Assembly: GCA_013202495.1 (NCBI GenBank)
Contig: JABMQQ010000047.1
Span: 1 to 57,272 of the forward strand
Direction: 5' to 3'
Origin: Fidelibacterota bacterium
Lineage (GTDB): Bacteria > Fidelibacterota > UBA8477 > JABMPR01
DNA length: 57,272 nt
A program made the translations under genes and the position numbers. Every line of letters begins with the position of its first letter. The stretch's first letter is position 1. Positions 47,883 to 57,155 of the stretch are shown here, one piece after another. The notes under the pieces were generated by a model. That model had not been told where the DNA came from, searched no databases, and worked only from the letters and a program-made list of their open reading frames with translations.

Positions 47883-50321
47883 CTATTTCAAGTAGGTAAT
47901 ACGTTGTGTATTAAATTGGGTCCCATTTTCAACCTTAAGGATGTACACACCTGAGCTGACATTTGAATTGCTCAGACCTGCGAATGTAATATGGTTTAAC
48001 CCAGAGTGAACTTGTTGATCAATACTCCTCACTAATTGTCCCTTCAAATTATAAAGGGTAACGGTCAGGAGATTTGCCTCGGGAATGTATACATCAATGG
48101 CAAAGGACCCATTAAAAGGATTGGGATAGGCCTGCGAAACTTGAAAATCAACGGGGTGTTGAGTGGGGGGATCCACATCCACGGATATCTCCAAATAATC
48201 CAGGACTGCTGCCATGATGGTGTTTCTTGAGCTTTCTGGATAAATCGCTTCAAATCCCACACCCATATATACGATTCCACCTAAAGCTGTACTTTCACCA
48301 AAGCTTCCAAGATATTGAATGCCAGCTCCTCCCTGACTCGAATAGTCGGTTCCTTCATAGCGCAGACTATTCAAAGATCCGCCATATGGTTTGATGCCAT
48401 CTGGGTAGTCAACGTCATAAGTTCCATGGAAACCATTGTCAAAAGTAACACCTGATAATCCTGAGAAAATGCCGCTAGCCATCCCGTTCATGGCATATGA
48501 CTGGGCATCATCACTGATATATTCTGCCTTGAAATAATTGTGATAAAAACCAATATCACCAGCACTCCCAGCTCCTTCAAGATCATATCCGATTTCAGAT
48601 CCAGATATAAAAATTCTTCCGCCCTGCTCCAGGTATGTCTTTATGCGAGCTTGTTCTATGGAAGAAAATGAAACCGTGCTGGTTGCTTCTTCCCCACTGA
48701 TCCAATCCACAATGGCATATTCAGATAAATCAATGGCATTTGCCTCCACGGCGTCATTACTGGCGGCATCAAAAAGACGACCACTTGCTTGAATGGCAGA
48801 GCCATGCTCAATGATATAGTCAAAATTATTTACCGTTCCAGCGGTCCGTTCAAATCCCTGTACCACAAGGACACTTGATTCATCCTGGCCACTAAAGGTC
48901 ACACCAAGCACCTCAGAGAAATTACTACTGCCATGGCTGTTTGAATTTCTCACCTTAAGATACACAACCTGTCCATCCAAGAGAGTGGAGAGCAGGATAT
49001 CCTGAGTTACTGAACTATCCGCCAGCGTATACTGTTCACCATCTGCACTGGCAAACACCTCATACTGATCTGTAAAGGGTGAATAGGCACAATGCACAGC
49101 AACTGTACCATTCCCCAGATTCTTGGCGGTGAAATACCTGGAGGTTAGGGGTGGAGCCGTGGTACCAAATATATTGCTGAGCCCTCCCCATATTTCAGGC
49201 CGACCTCCATCATAACCCAGTGCCCAGATACCAATTCCCTTGATGTCTTGATCCACTGCATATTGGTACTTTGTCACGAGACTCAGAGAATCATCATACC
49301 AGACCTGATGTTGGTCGCCATTATTGTAATTGTACCAGGCTGTGGCAACGCTTGTATGATATTGTTTGCCATAGGATTGGGCACTACTCTCTGCAGCAGG
49401 ATAGAGGATGGTCGCCCCAGTTGTATTATCAGCAACAGGCGCGTTGATAGCAGTGCTGGTCACCTGCCAGTCGCGACCATACCAGGGCAACCCCAGAATG
49501 AGCTGGGAGCCATCATTCCCCGTCTTCGTCAGATAGTCCTGAATTGTACGACTGATATACCAACTGGAAAGACCACTATTTAAGGGAGAAATAGGACCTG
49601 CATTGGAACTGCCTGACCAGTAATACCCATAAGCCATGATCATGAGGCCATCACAATTGTCTGAGAGATAGTTATAGTCATACGCGCTGGACCAATCTAC
49701 TGAGGGCATGGCAATACTTACTTCAGATCCTGGAATTTGATCGTGGAAAGCCTGGGTCAGATCATGGATAAAGGTGTTAAAATTTGCCGTTGCTGAGGAA
49801 GGCACAAATTCGAAATCTATATTTACTCCGTCTGCATTCCCCTGTATCACCCTGGATATGAGGTTATCAATGGCAGCCTGGCGATAATTTGCATTACCAA
49901 GGAGTGTGGCTATTCCTGAATTGTCAAAATTGGTGACGGTGACTATGACCTTTACTCCGCGACTATGGGCCAAGTCAACGAGGCCGTTTACCGGCCAGCC
50001 ATGAGCATTAGTAATCTCACCATTATTTCCCATGTTTAATCCAAACCAGGCGACATGACTCAGAAGGTCATAGACATAGTTTTCCCAGGCGGTGCCGTTC
50101 CAATAGGGATGATATCCGAAAACAACGTGACTGGGATCTCTTAAGGCGTTACTTGGTACCAGATCTCGCGGATATCCTGTAAATCCCCCCTCCTGATCGA
50201 TTTCAACATTGCCAAACTGAGCAACCTGTTGGGCATGAGGCTTTTCTAATACATTCTGGCCGTAAAGAAGTGTACTTAACAAAAAGACACCTAGTACTGA
50301 GATTTGGATTTTACTTAAGAT
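47883..50321 (-). CDS. Secreted GH18 glycosidase with sorting domain and apparent ATC start
   Basis: An 812-residue protein when started at ATC 50321, with GGAGG (50329-50333) 7 bases upstream. No ATG, GTG or TTG exists in frame until TTG 50282, which would cut away most of the signal peptide (LSKIQISVLGVFLLSTLLYG). Residues about 50-390 are a GH18 barrel with DGVNIDFEFV, where Glu is the proton donor and Asn replaces the first Asp as in SleL/YaaH-type glucosaminidases. GLPWYGRDWQV and GIGIWALGYDGG follow. Next come a fibronectin-like region, a domain near 480-700 with flavodoxin-like look (VLVVQGFERTAG), and a YPNPFNGSF sorting domain. It lies between two NamZ genes and may release GlcNAc from peptidoglycan. 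Confidence 0.87.
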   Translation of the reverse strand: MLSKIQISVLGVFLLSTLLYGQNVLEKPHAQQVAQFGNVEIDQEGGFTGYPRDLVPSNALRDPSHVVFGYHPYWNGTAWENYVYDLLSHVAWFGLNMGNNGEITNAHGWPVNGLVDLAHSRGVKVIVTVTNFDNSGIATLLGNANYRQAAIDNLISRVIQGNADGVNIDFEFVPSSATANFNTFIHDLTQAFHDQIPGSEVSIAMPSVDWSSAYDYNYLSDNCDGLMIMAYGYYWSGSSNAGPISPLNSGLSSWYISRTIQDYLTKTGNDGSQLILGLPWYGRDWQVTSTAINAPVADNTTGATILYPAAESSAQSYGKQYHTSVATAWYNYNNGDQHQVWYDDSLSLVTKYQYAVDQDIKGIGIWALGYDGGRPEIWGGLSNIFGTTAPPLTSRYFTAKNLGNGTVAVHCAYSPFTDQYEVFASADGEQYTLADSSVTQDILLSTLLDGQVVYLKVRNSNSHGSSNFSEVLGVTFSGQDESSVLVVQGFERTAGTVNNFDYIIEHGSAIQASGRLFDAASNDAVEANAIDLSEYAIVDWISGEEATSTVSFSSIEQARIKTYLEQGGRIFISGSEIGYDLEGAGSAGDIGFYHNYFKAEYISDDAQSYAMNGMASGIFSGLSGVTFDNGFHGTYDVDYPDGIKPYGGSLNSLRYEGTDYSSQGGAGIQYLGSFGESTALGGIVYMGVGFEAIYPESSRNTIMAAVLDYLEISVDVDPPTQHPVDFQVSQAYPNPFNGSFAIDVYIPEANLLTVTLYNLKGQLVRSIDQQVHSGLNHITFAGLSNSNVSSGVYILKVENGTQFNTQRITYLK

Positions 50322-50341
50322 GGAGTCACCTCCCCAAGGGG

Positions 50342-51637
50342 TTAATTGTATAATAGGTATTTCTGACGCATTTCTGCGAATTCATTGAGTTCTTCCAGCC
50401 ATCCTGCCTCCATCTCAATGGGGTCTTTTCCGGCCTGGATATCTTTCATGATTTGATCATCACCCATGACCTTGCTGAACATAGACCAACGACCTTCATT
50501 GGCGAAGAGATCAATATCAGGGTATAATTCCTGGTGAACGGCCAAAATTTGCAATCCGGCAAAATAGGGTTTGTAAAGTTCACGATCGTTGACATAAAGT
50601 TGGACTCCCCCGCAAACCTGACCTTTGAAACGACCATAATAGGGCTTCACAAATGTAGGACGGAAAATAACGCTACGCCCGACTCTTGCTTGCAGTGCAT
50701 CAGCAAATTCGTGTGGATTCGTGATCCAGGGTCCACCAGCAAACTCAAAGGGTATGGTTACTCCTACGCCTTCAGACAGAACATGTAGTTCGCCATAAGT
50801 ACCGGTTGAAATCATGGGAAGAATGGTGGATGCATCTGGTACATGGGGTGAGGTCGGCACCCATGGCAGCCCAGTATCTTCAAACCACATATCCCGGGTC
50901 CAGCCTTCCATTTTGACGACTTCAAGATTACAATTGATCTCAAACTCGGTATTGAAGAGTAAAGCTAGCTCCCCAGTGGTCATGCCATGCCGATAAGGGA
51001 TCGGATATCGCCCGACACCACTGGAAAATTCTGGTTTAAGAATGTTTCCCTCCATCTGGACACCGTTGATGGGATTTGGACGATCCAGAATAATTACTTT
51101 TTTGCCCTTGGCTGCAGCTGCTTTCATGATGTAAGACATGGAATAAACAAAAGTGTAGGATCGGACACCTATATCCTGGATATCAAAAAGGATCACATCA
51201 AGATCAGCAACCATCTCGTTGATGGCTTCCTGTCCCTGACGATAGGTCGTGACAGACTTGATTCCTGAACTGGGTTCAATTTCTTCACCAATGAGATCTC
51301 CCCCATTTTCAGCACCAAACAATCCGTGTTCAGGTGACATAATGAGGACCAAATTGATATATTCAGGCAGAAGCTGTACACCATGGACCAGATTTCTATC
51401 CACACAACTTTGATTTGCGAGAAGACCATATTTCAAATTATGGTCCCAGTTGCGATTTTCAATAAAGACTTCGAGACCGGATTTGACAATATCTGTTGGC
51501 ATTTCAGGAGCTACTGGAACAGGTGGTAATTCTGCCACCACTGGTGGTGCAACACTAACGCATGATTGAAGAAACAGCATCAAGGATATGGCCATAAGTG
51601 TGATCTGTTTTCGAAAAGAAAAGGTTCGATTATGCAT
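50342..51637 (-). CDS. Second NamZ-family exo-beta-N-acetylmuramidase, lipoprotein
   Basis: A 431-residue DUF1343 paralogue with lipobox LQSC. It has the same landmarks as the gene at 46546: YGLLANQSCVD, MSPEHGLFGAENGGD with the candidate catalytic Glu, FDIQDIGVRSYTFVYSMSYI, LDRPNPING and VGVTIPFEFAGGPWI. The two copies are clearly divergent, so this is an old duplication and specificity may differ. GGAG lies 9 bases before the ATG. The GH18 gene starts 20 bases downstream. Confidence 0.9.
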   Translation of the reverse strand: MHNRTFSFRKQITLMAISLMLFLQSCVSVAPPVVAELPPVPVAPEMPTDIVKSGLEVFIENRNWDHNLKYGLLANQSCVDRNLVHGVQLLPEYINLVLIMSPEHGLFGAENGGDLIGEEIEPSSGIKSVTTYRQGQEAINEMVADLDVILFDIQDIGVRSYTFVYSMSYIMKAAAAKGKKVIILDRPNPINGVQMEGNILKPEFSSGVGRYPIPYRHGMTTGELALLFNTEFEINCNLEVVKMEGWTRDMWFEDTGLPWVPTSPHVPDASTILPMISTGTYGELHVLSEGVGVTIPFEFAGGPWITNPHEFADALQARVGRSVIFRPTFVKPYYGRFKGQVCGGVQLYVNDRELYKPYFAGLQILAVHQELYPDIDLFANEGRWSMFSKVMGDDQIMKDIQAGKDPIEMEAGWLEELNEFAEMRQKYLLYN

Positions 51638-51747
51638 AAGTCTTTGCTCCGGGTTGTTGATTCAAACTAGGTTAGTTAAAAGCGTTTACCAACACAAAAC
51701 AGATTGATCTTGTCCAATTGGGAGAGATCTCAAAAAAGTTTTAAACC

Positions 51748-51764
51748 TGGAGAGTATATCTCCA
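51748..51764 (-). terminator. Short hairpin after the SpoIID gene
   Basis: TGGAGA and TCTCCA pair over a 5-base loop, 20 bases after the SpoIID stop on the minus strand. A run of six T lies about 15 bases further on, too far for a textbook terminator. It may lower transcription into the NamZ/GH18 section rather than stop it. Confidence 0.3.
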
Positions 51765-51783
51765 CCATAGATTCAGGAACCGA

Positions 51784-53088
51784 TTAGCTAAGCGAAGTCA
51801 GCCTGGTCCCTGGATAATAATGTTTGAGAATATCTTTGTAGCCAATATGGGACAGTGCCATTCCCAGCGCACCCATCTGACACAAGCCAACTCCATGTCC
51901 CCAACCAACACCTCTCAACACGACATGATCATCATCCCCGAGGGTTTCAGCATTCTTGATTACAAATGCTGAAGAGTATAGAAATGATTCACTAAACATT
52001 TGACGAATACCATATTCTGATTTCACCATTTGTTCAGCTTTATTGCCACTTTCATCAGTGCCGACGAGAAATAAGTATTTAATTCTAGCACTGGGACCTC
52101 GCTCCATGATGCGTATATCATCAATGCTAGACCAGACCAATCCAGTATATTTTTTCAAATTTTTCAGAATATCAGCTTTCGTCATGACCTGTTCCCAGCG
52201 AGAATAACTCCCTGAGACATCGACCTTCCCCAACATGCCAGACAGGTTCACCTTTTGAAATCTTTTTGAAGAACAATACGCCTCATCATATGCATAATGC
52301 ATTTCAAAGTCGTCTACCGCATACCCGGGTTTTTGTTCTGGGCCATCCCAGAGCGGGATGAGGTATGGAACCTCGCCTCCCTCCCAGACCGTTTCATAGG
52401 CTTCCACCATTCCCCCGCAATTCTTTGAGTAACGGGCATCTATGACTTTCTCGTCATAGACTAAAACTTCTCCATGGGTTTCGATGGCAGCTTTCAGTGA
52501 ATGATTTGTAAGATAAGAGGTTCCTTGATAACGCTGACAACAATCATCGTTGCAGACGTCATAGCCATCAGTGAGGTGCTTGGCTTCGGCGAGGGACAGC
52601 GACCAACAGCGTGCCACCACGGTTTGTGCTGCCAGTAGGTCTGAGGGAGCTTCTGATCCCATTTCAGATGTAGCAACACAGGCGACATATGCTTCAACGT
52701 CAACAAAGTTGATGACTTTTAGAAAGCCATCCTGAATAGAAATATCAAGTTTCCCTGGCAGATCCACTTCAATCCTTTTTTCCCAATGGAAGCCACGTCC
52801 AGCTACCACGGAATCAATATGAAATCCATATTTTGTGGAAAGAGACTCAACCTGATCAGGGCAGGCTAAGGTTATTGTGGATTGGGTTGCAATATTGGAG
52901 AGATTCTTGAGGGAAATACCATCATCCTCAACAACAAGGGAAATACTTTGAACAGCTTTAAGATCTGGAACATTTGATTCGAGCTCAAGCTCGGCAGACC
53001 AGGATATAGTTATTTCCTGGATTTTATCTTCAGGTAGAACAATTCCTACACGGATTATCTCACTGTTCAATCCACTCGAGATAGGCAT
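51784..53088 (-). CDS. SpoIID/LytB domain protein without signal peptide
   Basis: A 434-residue protein. SpoIID is a lytic transglycosylase acting on glycan strands stripped of peptides. The catalytic Glu region is ATSEMGSEAPSDLLAAQTVVARCWS and the C-terminal motif is GWGHGVGLCQMGALGMA (given in parts: SEMGSEAPSDLLAAQ, GWGHGVGLCQMGA). A CNDDCCQRYQGTSY segment is also family-typical. The N-terminus (MPISSGLNSEIIRVGIVLP) has no signal peptide or membrane segment, unlike SpoIID. The ATG 53088 has AGGAG 9 bases upstream and lies 29 bases inside the kinase gene in another frame. It may act on imported cytosolic glycan fragments, or on a different substrate. Confidence 0.87.
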   Translation of the reverse strand: MPISSGLNSEIIRVGIVLPEDKIQEITISWSAELELESNVPDLKAVQSISLVVEDDGISLKNLSNIATQSTITLACPDQVESLSTKYGFHIDSVVAGRGFHWEKRIEVDLPGKLDISIQDGFLKVINFVDVEAYVACVATSEMGSEAPSDLLAAQTVVARCWSLSLAEAKHLTDGYDVCNDDCCQRYQGTSYLTNHSLKAAIETHGEVLVYDEKVIDARYSKNCGGMVEAYETVWEGGEVPYLIPLWDGPEQKPGYAVDDFEMHYAYDEAYCSSKRFQKVNLSGMLGKVDVSGSYSRWEQVMTKADILKNLKKYTGLVWSSIDDIRIMERGPSARIKYLFLVGTDESGNKAEQMVKSEYGIRQMFSESFLYSSAFVIKNAETLGDDDHVVLRGVGWGHGVGLCQMGALGMALSHIGYKDILKHYYPGTRLTSLS

Positions 53089-54253
53089 CGACGGCAGCTC
53101 CTAAGGCAGGGGCATGTCTCAATTCAGAATGAATAATCAAGTCATCCCTCAGACGGTTGGTTTTGGTAAGGTATTGAGATTTCACTTCTGCAGGTAAGCT
53201 TGAGGAGTGAATCATGCGACCTAATTTTTCGTTCACGGGGTCAAGTAAAAGGGGTGTAAATTTCTTAAACTCCCAGATATCCCCCAAACGTTGTCCGATC
53301 ACAATCCGTTCAAACACGCCACCGACGTGTTCATGTTCTACTTCCAGAGTTCTGCTGGCATCTCTGAGAAAGGTTTCAGGAGCCCCAAGAGCAAGGGTCT
53401 GTATGCGATGGAATAATAACTCAGACAAGGCTTGAGCGGTACTACCAACGATCTCGGTGGCAGCTTCTTCACCAATGAGGGCGCGTTCATAGATCTGCCA
53501 GGGAAAGATCTCAGCCTGATCCAATTCTTCAACTGTGGTTTCAGTAAGTGCAGCATAACGAGCTTGAATACCCTTGGCAGACAGTAAGTTCTCATAGCTC
53601 TCTTCTTCGTTTGCCATCATCTCCCAGGTTTTAGCTATCCAGGATTGACAGGCATCAAAAGGCACATTTTTGCCATCTAACAGCATGGCGTCTGCGATAC
53701 CAGTCCCCACACCAAAATAATAAGCAGATTTAACACCACGCATTCCACCGGCATCTCCCCACTGTTCTCCAAGACCACAATAATCAGCGTCACTACCAAT
53801 GACCTGGATAGGATTGAGGGTGGTATAACCTTCTTTTTTCAGGTTTTTCTCAAGTTTATTCAGAAATTTTGGCATGCGTGGACCATTGGCCATGGCCGAA
53901 ATACCTCGCCCATTTTTAGTCTTTAGACCAGGCAGGCCGATACCCACAATAACATCCTGAGTAACATTGTCACCAAGAATGGTGCGAATGGCTTTGGTAA
54001 AACTGTCTAAAAGTGCAGTTTCCTGAGCAGCCTCGGATTTAGTTTGTTCAACAGTACCACTATTGTGCTCTTTTAGCTGACGCGACAGGACAATGGGCTT
54101 GAATTTAGGGCTGTATGATTCAGACGTGCTGTAAGCCACTTCAATAAATGGTTTCAATGCAACAAAGCGCATAGGGTTAATCAGGATATCAACTTTATGA
54201 ACCAGGACCTTTGAAGCCCCTCCGTCAATTCCAATTAGAATAATTTCATCCAT
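53060..54253 (-). CDS. ASKHA-superfamily sugar kinase (candidate amino-sugar kinase)
   Basis: A 397-residue protein starting at ATG 54253, with GAGG 6 bases upstream. The N-terminal ILIGIDGGASKVLVHKV is the phosphate-1 loop of ASKHA kinases of the BadF/GlcNAc-kinase type. VIVGIGLPGL, a GSDADYCGLGE segment, YYFGVGTGIADAMLLDG (phosphate-2) and the C-terminal HAPALGAAVDAYL complete the fold. By context it could phosphorylate GlcNAc or MurNAc, like MurK, but no residue fixes the substrate. It overlaps the glycosyltransferase by 8 bases and SpoIID by 29, so the three are coupled. Confidence 0.8.
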   Translation of the reverse strand: MDEIILIGIDGGASKVLVHKVDILINPMRFVALKPFIEVAYSTSESYSPKFKPIVLSRQLKEHNSGTVEQTKSEAAQETALLDSFTKAIRTILGDNVTQDVIVGIGLPGLKTKNGRGISAMANGPRMPKFLNKLEKNLKKEGYTTLNPIQVIGSDADYCGLGEQWGDAGGMRGVKSAYYFGVGTGIADAMLLDGKNVPFDACQSWIAKTWEMMANEEESYENLLSAKGIQARYAALTETTVEELDQAEIFPWQIYERALIGEEAATEIVGSTAQALSELLFHRIQTLALGAPETFLRDASRTLEVEHEHVGGVFERIVIGQRLGDIWEFKKFTPLLLDPVNEKLGRMIHSSSLPAEVKSQYLTKTNRLRDDLIIHSELRHAPALGAAVDAYLEWIEQ

Positions 54254-55709
54254 TTGCAACCTCGTTTATAATTTGGCGTCGGTAGATAGCTTCGCGACGC
54301 ATCTCATCTTTAGCATTATCATTCCGGTCCACGGTCGCACGATCAATGTTATGATCAGTGCCTCCACCGTGTCTGATAACTTTATAGATTGGATCCCAAA
54401 CGCGACCGATGCGGTGGTGTTCACTCATGCGAGATACAAAATCATAGTCCTCACCATAATTTCTAGCATAGGCTGATGTATTCATATCAAGGAAACCAAT
54501 ATCTCTGGCAGCTTCAATGTAGAATGAGCGTGGTGCGCCCGCCCCATTGATACGCAGTAAATTATTGCGACCATTTTCTTCAGTCCATTCATCATGAGTC
54601 ACTACTGGAATGGAATCCATGCGGCTGATTTCACCAGAATCTGAATCTTTCTCCCAGACTTCATAAGAACCAATAACCATGGCTATGGTATCGTCTGATG
54701 CATAGACCTGAGTTACTTTTTCAACAGCGTCTTCGATAAGCTGATCATCAGAATCCAATTGGACGTAAAATTTTCCTTTTGCTCGTCTCAAGCCTGCATT
54801 CAAACAAAGTCCGATATTATTAATATCTAGAACAACCAATTGAACTGCAGGTTTGGCAGCATCATATTTGCTTCCACCAGGTAAATATTCCTGAACTGCA
54901 GGAATAGTAGGATCTGTCTCACCGCCATTCACAACTACTATGACTTCAATATCCTGCACCGTTTGTGCCAGTATTGAGTCGACAGCCGCACCGATAAATT
55001 CAGGACGATTGTTTACTGGTATAATAACACTGGCAGTTAAATCGTATTGCTTTTTGGCATAAGGGACAGTTGAATAGTGGGCACCTGGTGCAAGATAAGC
55101 ACCAACCCTTTTGAGATGATCCGTAACAATCTGTTCTAGTTCTAATTGCGATTCTTTGCTGGCCAGGAGGTAGTCAAAAACGTTCTGCTCCCCAACCGCC
55201 TTATTGATTCGATAGGGTGAGCCTGCATAGCGATTAGCAATATGCACCAATTCGCCGACTTCACTGAGGCGTAGTCTTAATTCATAAAAGAAATGCTGCT
55301 TGGTTGTATCAGCCAGTGGAAGCACTTCCTTCAATTTTTCAAGATTGAGTACCCAGGCCTTGCCATAATCTGTATTGTCACGAACCCGACCGATATGGTG
55401 GTCCAATAAATGTTCATCACCGAGCTGTCCATTATCATCAACTTCATAGTCAGCGTAAATGAGTGACCAATCATCTGATGTTTCCGCTACCAGCCCATAC
55501 AATTCAGCTGCAGATTGTTTAAATTCAATTTTTTCGCTGCGAGCATCTATGAGGAGAAGCATCTCCCCTTCAAAGCTTAGTAGTTTTTCACTTAATGACT
55601 TGGATGTTAAATCTGCTGAGTTAGCGATATCAATTCGAGAGTCAGGAAAGGTCTTTCCATAATCGACGAGATCGTGGGTTTGCTCTCCACTAATCACTAA
55701 TATATTCAC
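54246..55709 (-). CDS. Two-domain GT2 glycosyltransferase
   Basis: The best start is GTG 55709 (487 residues), 6 bases after AAAGGAG; an ATG at 55727 lies before this site. Residues about 220-450 are a GT-A domain of family 2: ASVIIPVNNRPEFIGAAVDSIL, VNGGETDP, and the metal-binding VQLDSDDQLIEDAV (DSD). Residues 1-215 look like a second, degraded GT-A unit (SLIYADYEVDDNG). No membrane segment is visible, so it works in the cytoplasm or peripherally. It opens the operon with the sugar kinase and SpoIID. Donor and acceptor unknown. Confidence 0.85.
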   Translation of the reverse strand: MNILVISGEQTHDLVDYGKTFPDSRIDIANSADLTSKSLSEKLLSFEGEMLLLIDARSEKIEFKQSAAELYGLVAETSDDWSLIYADYEVDDNGQLGDEHLLDHHIGRVRDNTDYGKAWVLNLEKLKEVLPLADTTKQHFFYELRLRLSEVGELVHIANRYAGSPYRINKAVGEQNVFDYLLASKESQLELEQIVTDHLKRVGAYLAPGAHYSTVPYAKKQYDLTASVIIPVNNRPEFIGAAVDSILAQTVQDIEVIVVVNGGETDPTIPAVQEYLPGGSKYDAAKPAVQLVVLDINNIGLCLNAGLRRAKGKFYVQLDSDDQLIEDAVEKVTQVYASDDTIAMVIGSYEVWEKDSDSGEISRMDSIPVVTHDEWTEENGRNNLLRINGAGAPRSFYIEAARDIGFLDMNTSAYARNYGEDYDFVSRMSEHHRIGRVWDPIYKVIRHGGGTDHNIDRATVDRNDNAKDEMRREAIYRRQIINEVANG

Positions 55710-56005
55710 GTTAAACTCCTTTTGCATTCTTGGACAGAAGGCATAATAAAAAGACCATCAAAGTCAGGCTTTTCTTCACCTTGATGCTGGCATGGAGTTA
55801 AGAAATATTTCAGCAAATTCAACCATTTTTTATAGCAGATAGACCGAATTTGTAAAATACATAAACAAACGGGTTAATTATTCTTGGAAAACAAATTAAT
55901 TAGGAGAATAGCTTGAGTGAATTAGTTGTTTCCACAGGAATTAAATGAAGATGTCACGCATCTGAATAATGCAAATAAATAGCTAAATTTTGATCTGAAA
56001 TAAGT
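55710..56005. other. Intergenic region without recognised gene
   Basis: These 296 AT-rich bases separate alanine racemase from the long operon starting at 55709 and probably hold its promoter. I see no convincing -35/-10 pair, stable hairpin or coding frame in it. Confidence 0.5.
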
Positions 56006-57082
56006 CTAATATTGGCGCTTCACTCGAGGCGAAATCGCACAACAAATTTCGTAAGGTATGGTAGTTAGAATTTTAGAAATGGTATTGACCTGAACTTCAG
56101 GAAATTCTCCGCCCATCACATCAAACATTGCACCGGTTTGCGGCTCATCTTCACCAAGGTCGATCATAATATGATCCATGGTGACTGTACCAACCACCGC
56201 ATAGGTCTTTCCCTTGTACGAGACCACTCCCCTGTTGGTCAATGCCCTGCTATAACCATCACCATATCCAATGCGAAGCGTTCCTATATTTGTATCAATC
56301 GCGGATTGCCATTTTTCAGCATAACTCACCGATTCACCCGCTTGAATACGCGCGACACGAATGAGGGGTGCCTTTATGGTCATTGCTGGTTGCAGATTGA
56401 CTTGATGCTCACCATCAGGGGTGGTGTCATAGCCATATAACCCAATGCCGAGACGCATGGCATCGAATGGTTTCTGCTCGTCATGTAATCCAGCTGCACT
56501 ATTGGCAATATGATTCATTCCCTGAAACCCACTGGCACGAAATTTTTTAACCAAAGTATTGAATTCACGATTTTGTTGAGAATAAATCACATCTGAGGCC
56601 GTATCTGAGGACGAGAAATGGCTATACACACCTTCGATCTGCAGATGAGAGCCCTTAACCGATATCAACTCTATAGCTTCCTCGGAAGAGAGACCTAGCC
56701 TGTTCATCCCTGTATTAATATTCAGATGAACTCTGATCCTATTGATCTGACTGTTTGACAAAGCCAGTGCATCTTCCATTGAACCCACGGTGAGAATGGC
56801 ATTTTCTGGGACAGATGCAAGCTCTGCGGGAAATACCCTGCTAAAAATTAAGATTGATATTTCAGGGAATACTGCTGCCAACTCCTGGGCTTCTTCGAGT
56901 GTGGCGACGGCAAAGGTTTGTACACCTAATTTGGTCTGAAGATGTTGCGTAATTTCCAGTGCTCCATGCCCATAGGCATTGGCCTTTACGACAGGAATGA
57001 CCTGTGCTGGATTTACTCGTTTTTGGAAATAAGTATAGTTTTGAGTTATGGCTTCAAGAGAAACTTGACAGATGGCTTCCAT
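56006..57082 (-). CDS. alr: Alanine racemase
   Basis: A 358-residue fold-III PLP enzyme that interconverts L- and D-alanine for peptidoglycan synthesis. The N-terminal VVKANAYGHGALEI holds the PLP-binding Lys, NTGMNRLGL and HIANSAAGL follow, RLGIGLYGY lies in the middle, and the catalytic Tyr is in VSYAEKWQ near 270. The C-terminal GTVTMDHIMIDLG strand is intact. GGGAG lies 9 bases before the ATG. It begins only about 20 bases after the HU terminator, so it depends either on read-through or on a promoter inside that short stretch. Confidence 0.96.
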   Translation of the reverse strand: MEAICQVSLEAITQNYTYFQKRVNPAQVIPVVKANAYGHGALEITQHLQTKLGVQTFAVATLEEAQELAAVFPEISILIFSRVFPAELASVPENAILTVGSMEDALALSNSQINRIRVHLNINTGMNRLGLSSEEAIELISVKGSHLQIEGVYSHFSSSDTASDVIYSQQNREFNTLVKKFRASGFQGMNHIANSAAGLHDEQKPFDAMRLGIGLYGYDTTPDGEHQVNLQPAMTIKAPLIRVARIQAGESVSYAEKWQSAIDTNIGTLRIGYGDGYSRALTNRGVVSYKGKTYAVVGTVTMDHIMIDLGEDEPQTGAMFDVMGGEFPEVQVNTISKILTTIPYEICCAISPRVKRQY

Positions 57083-57100
57083 GAGATCATTCTCCCAATC

Positions 57101-57130
57101 AAAAAAGGGCGTGAATTCACACGCCCTTTT
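57101..57130. terminator. Rho-independent terminator of the HU gene
   Basis: GGGCGTG (57107-57113) and CACGCCC (57120-57126) form a 7-pair stem with a 6-base loop. Six A on the left (U-tract of the minus strand) and four T on the right allow termination both ways. It follows the HU stop by about 25 bases. Confidence 0.9.
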
Positions 57131-57155
57131 CCTAATTGATGTATAGCAAAGAGTT

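Noticed and set aside
55913-55948. Twelve-codon TTG frame after AGGAG on the plus strand
   Set aside because: Very short, on the strand without a following gene, with nothing to support expression.
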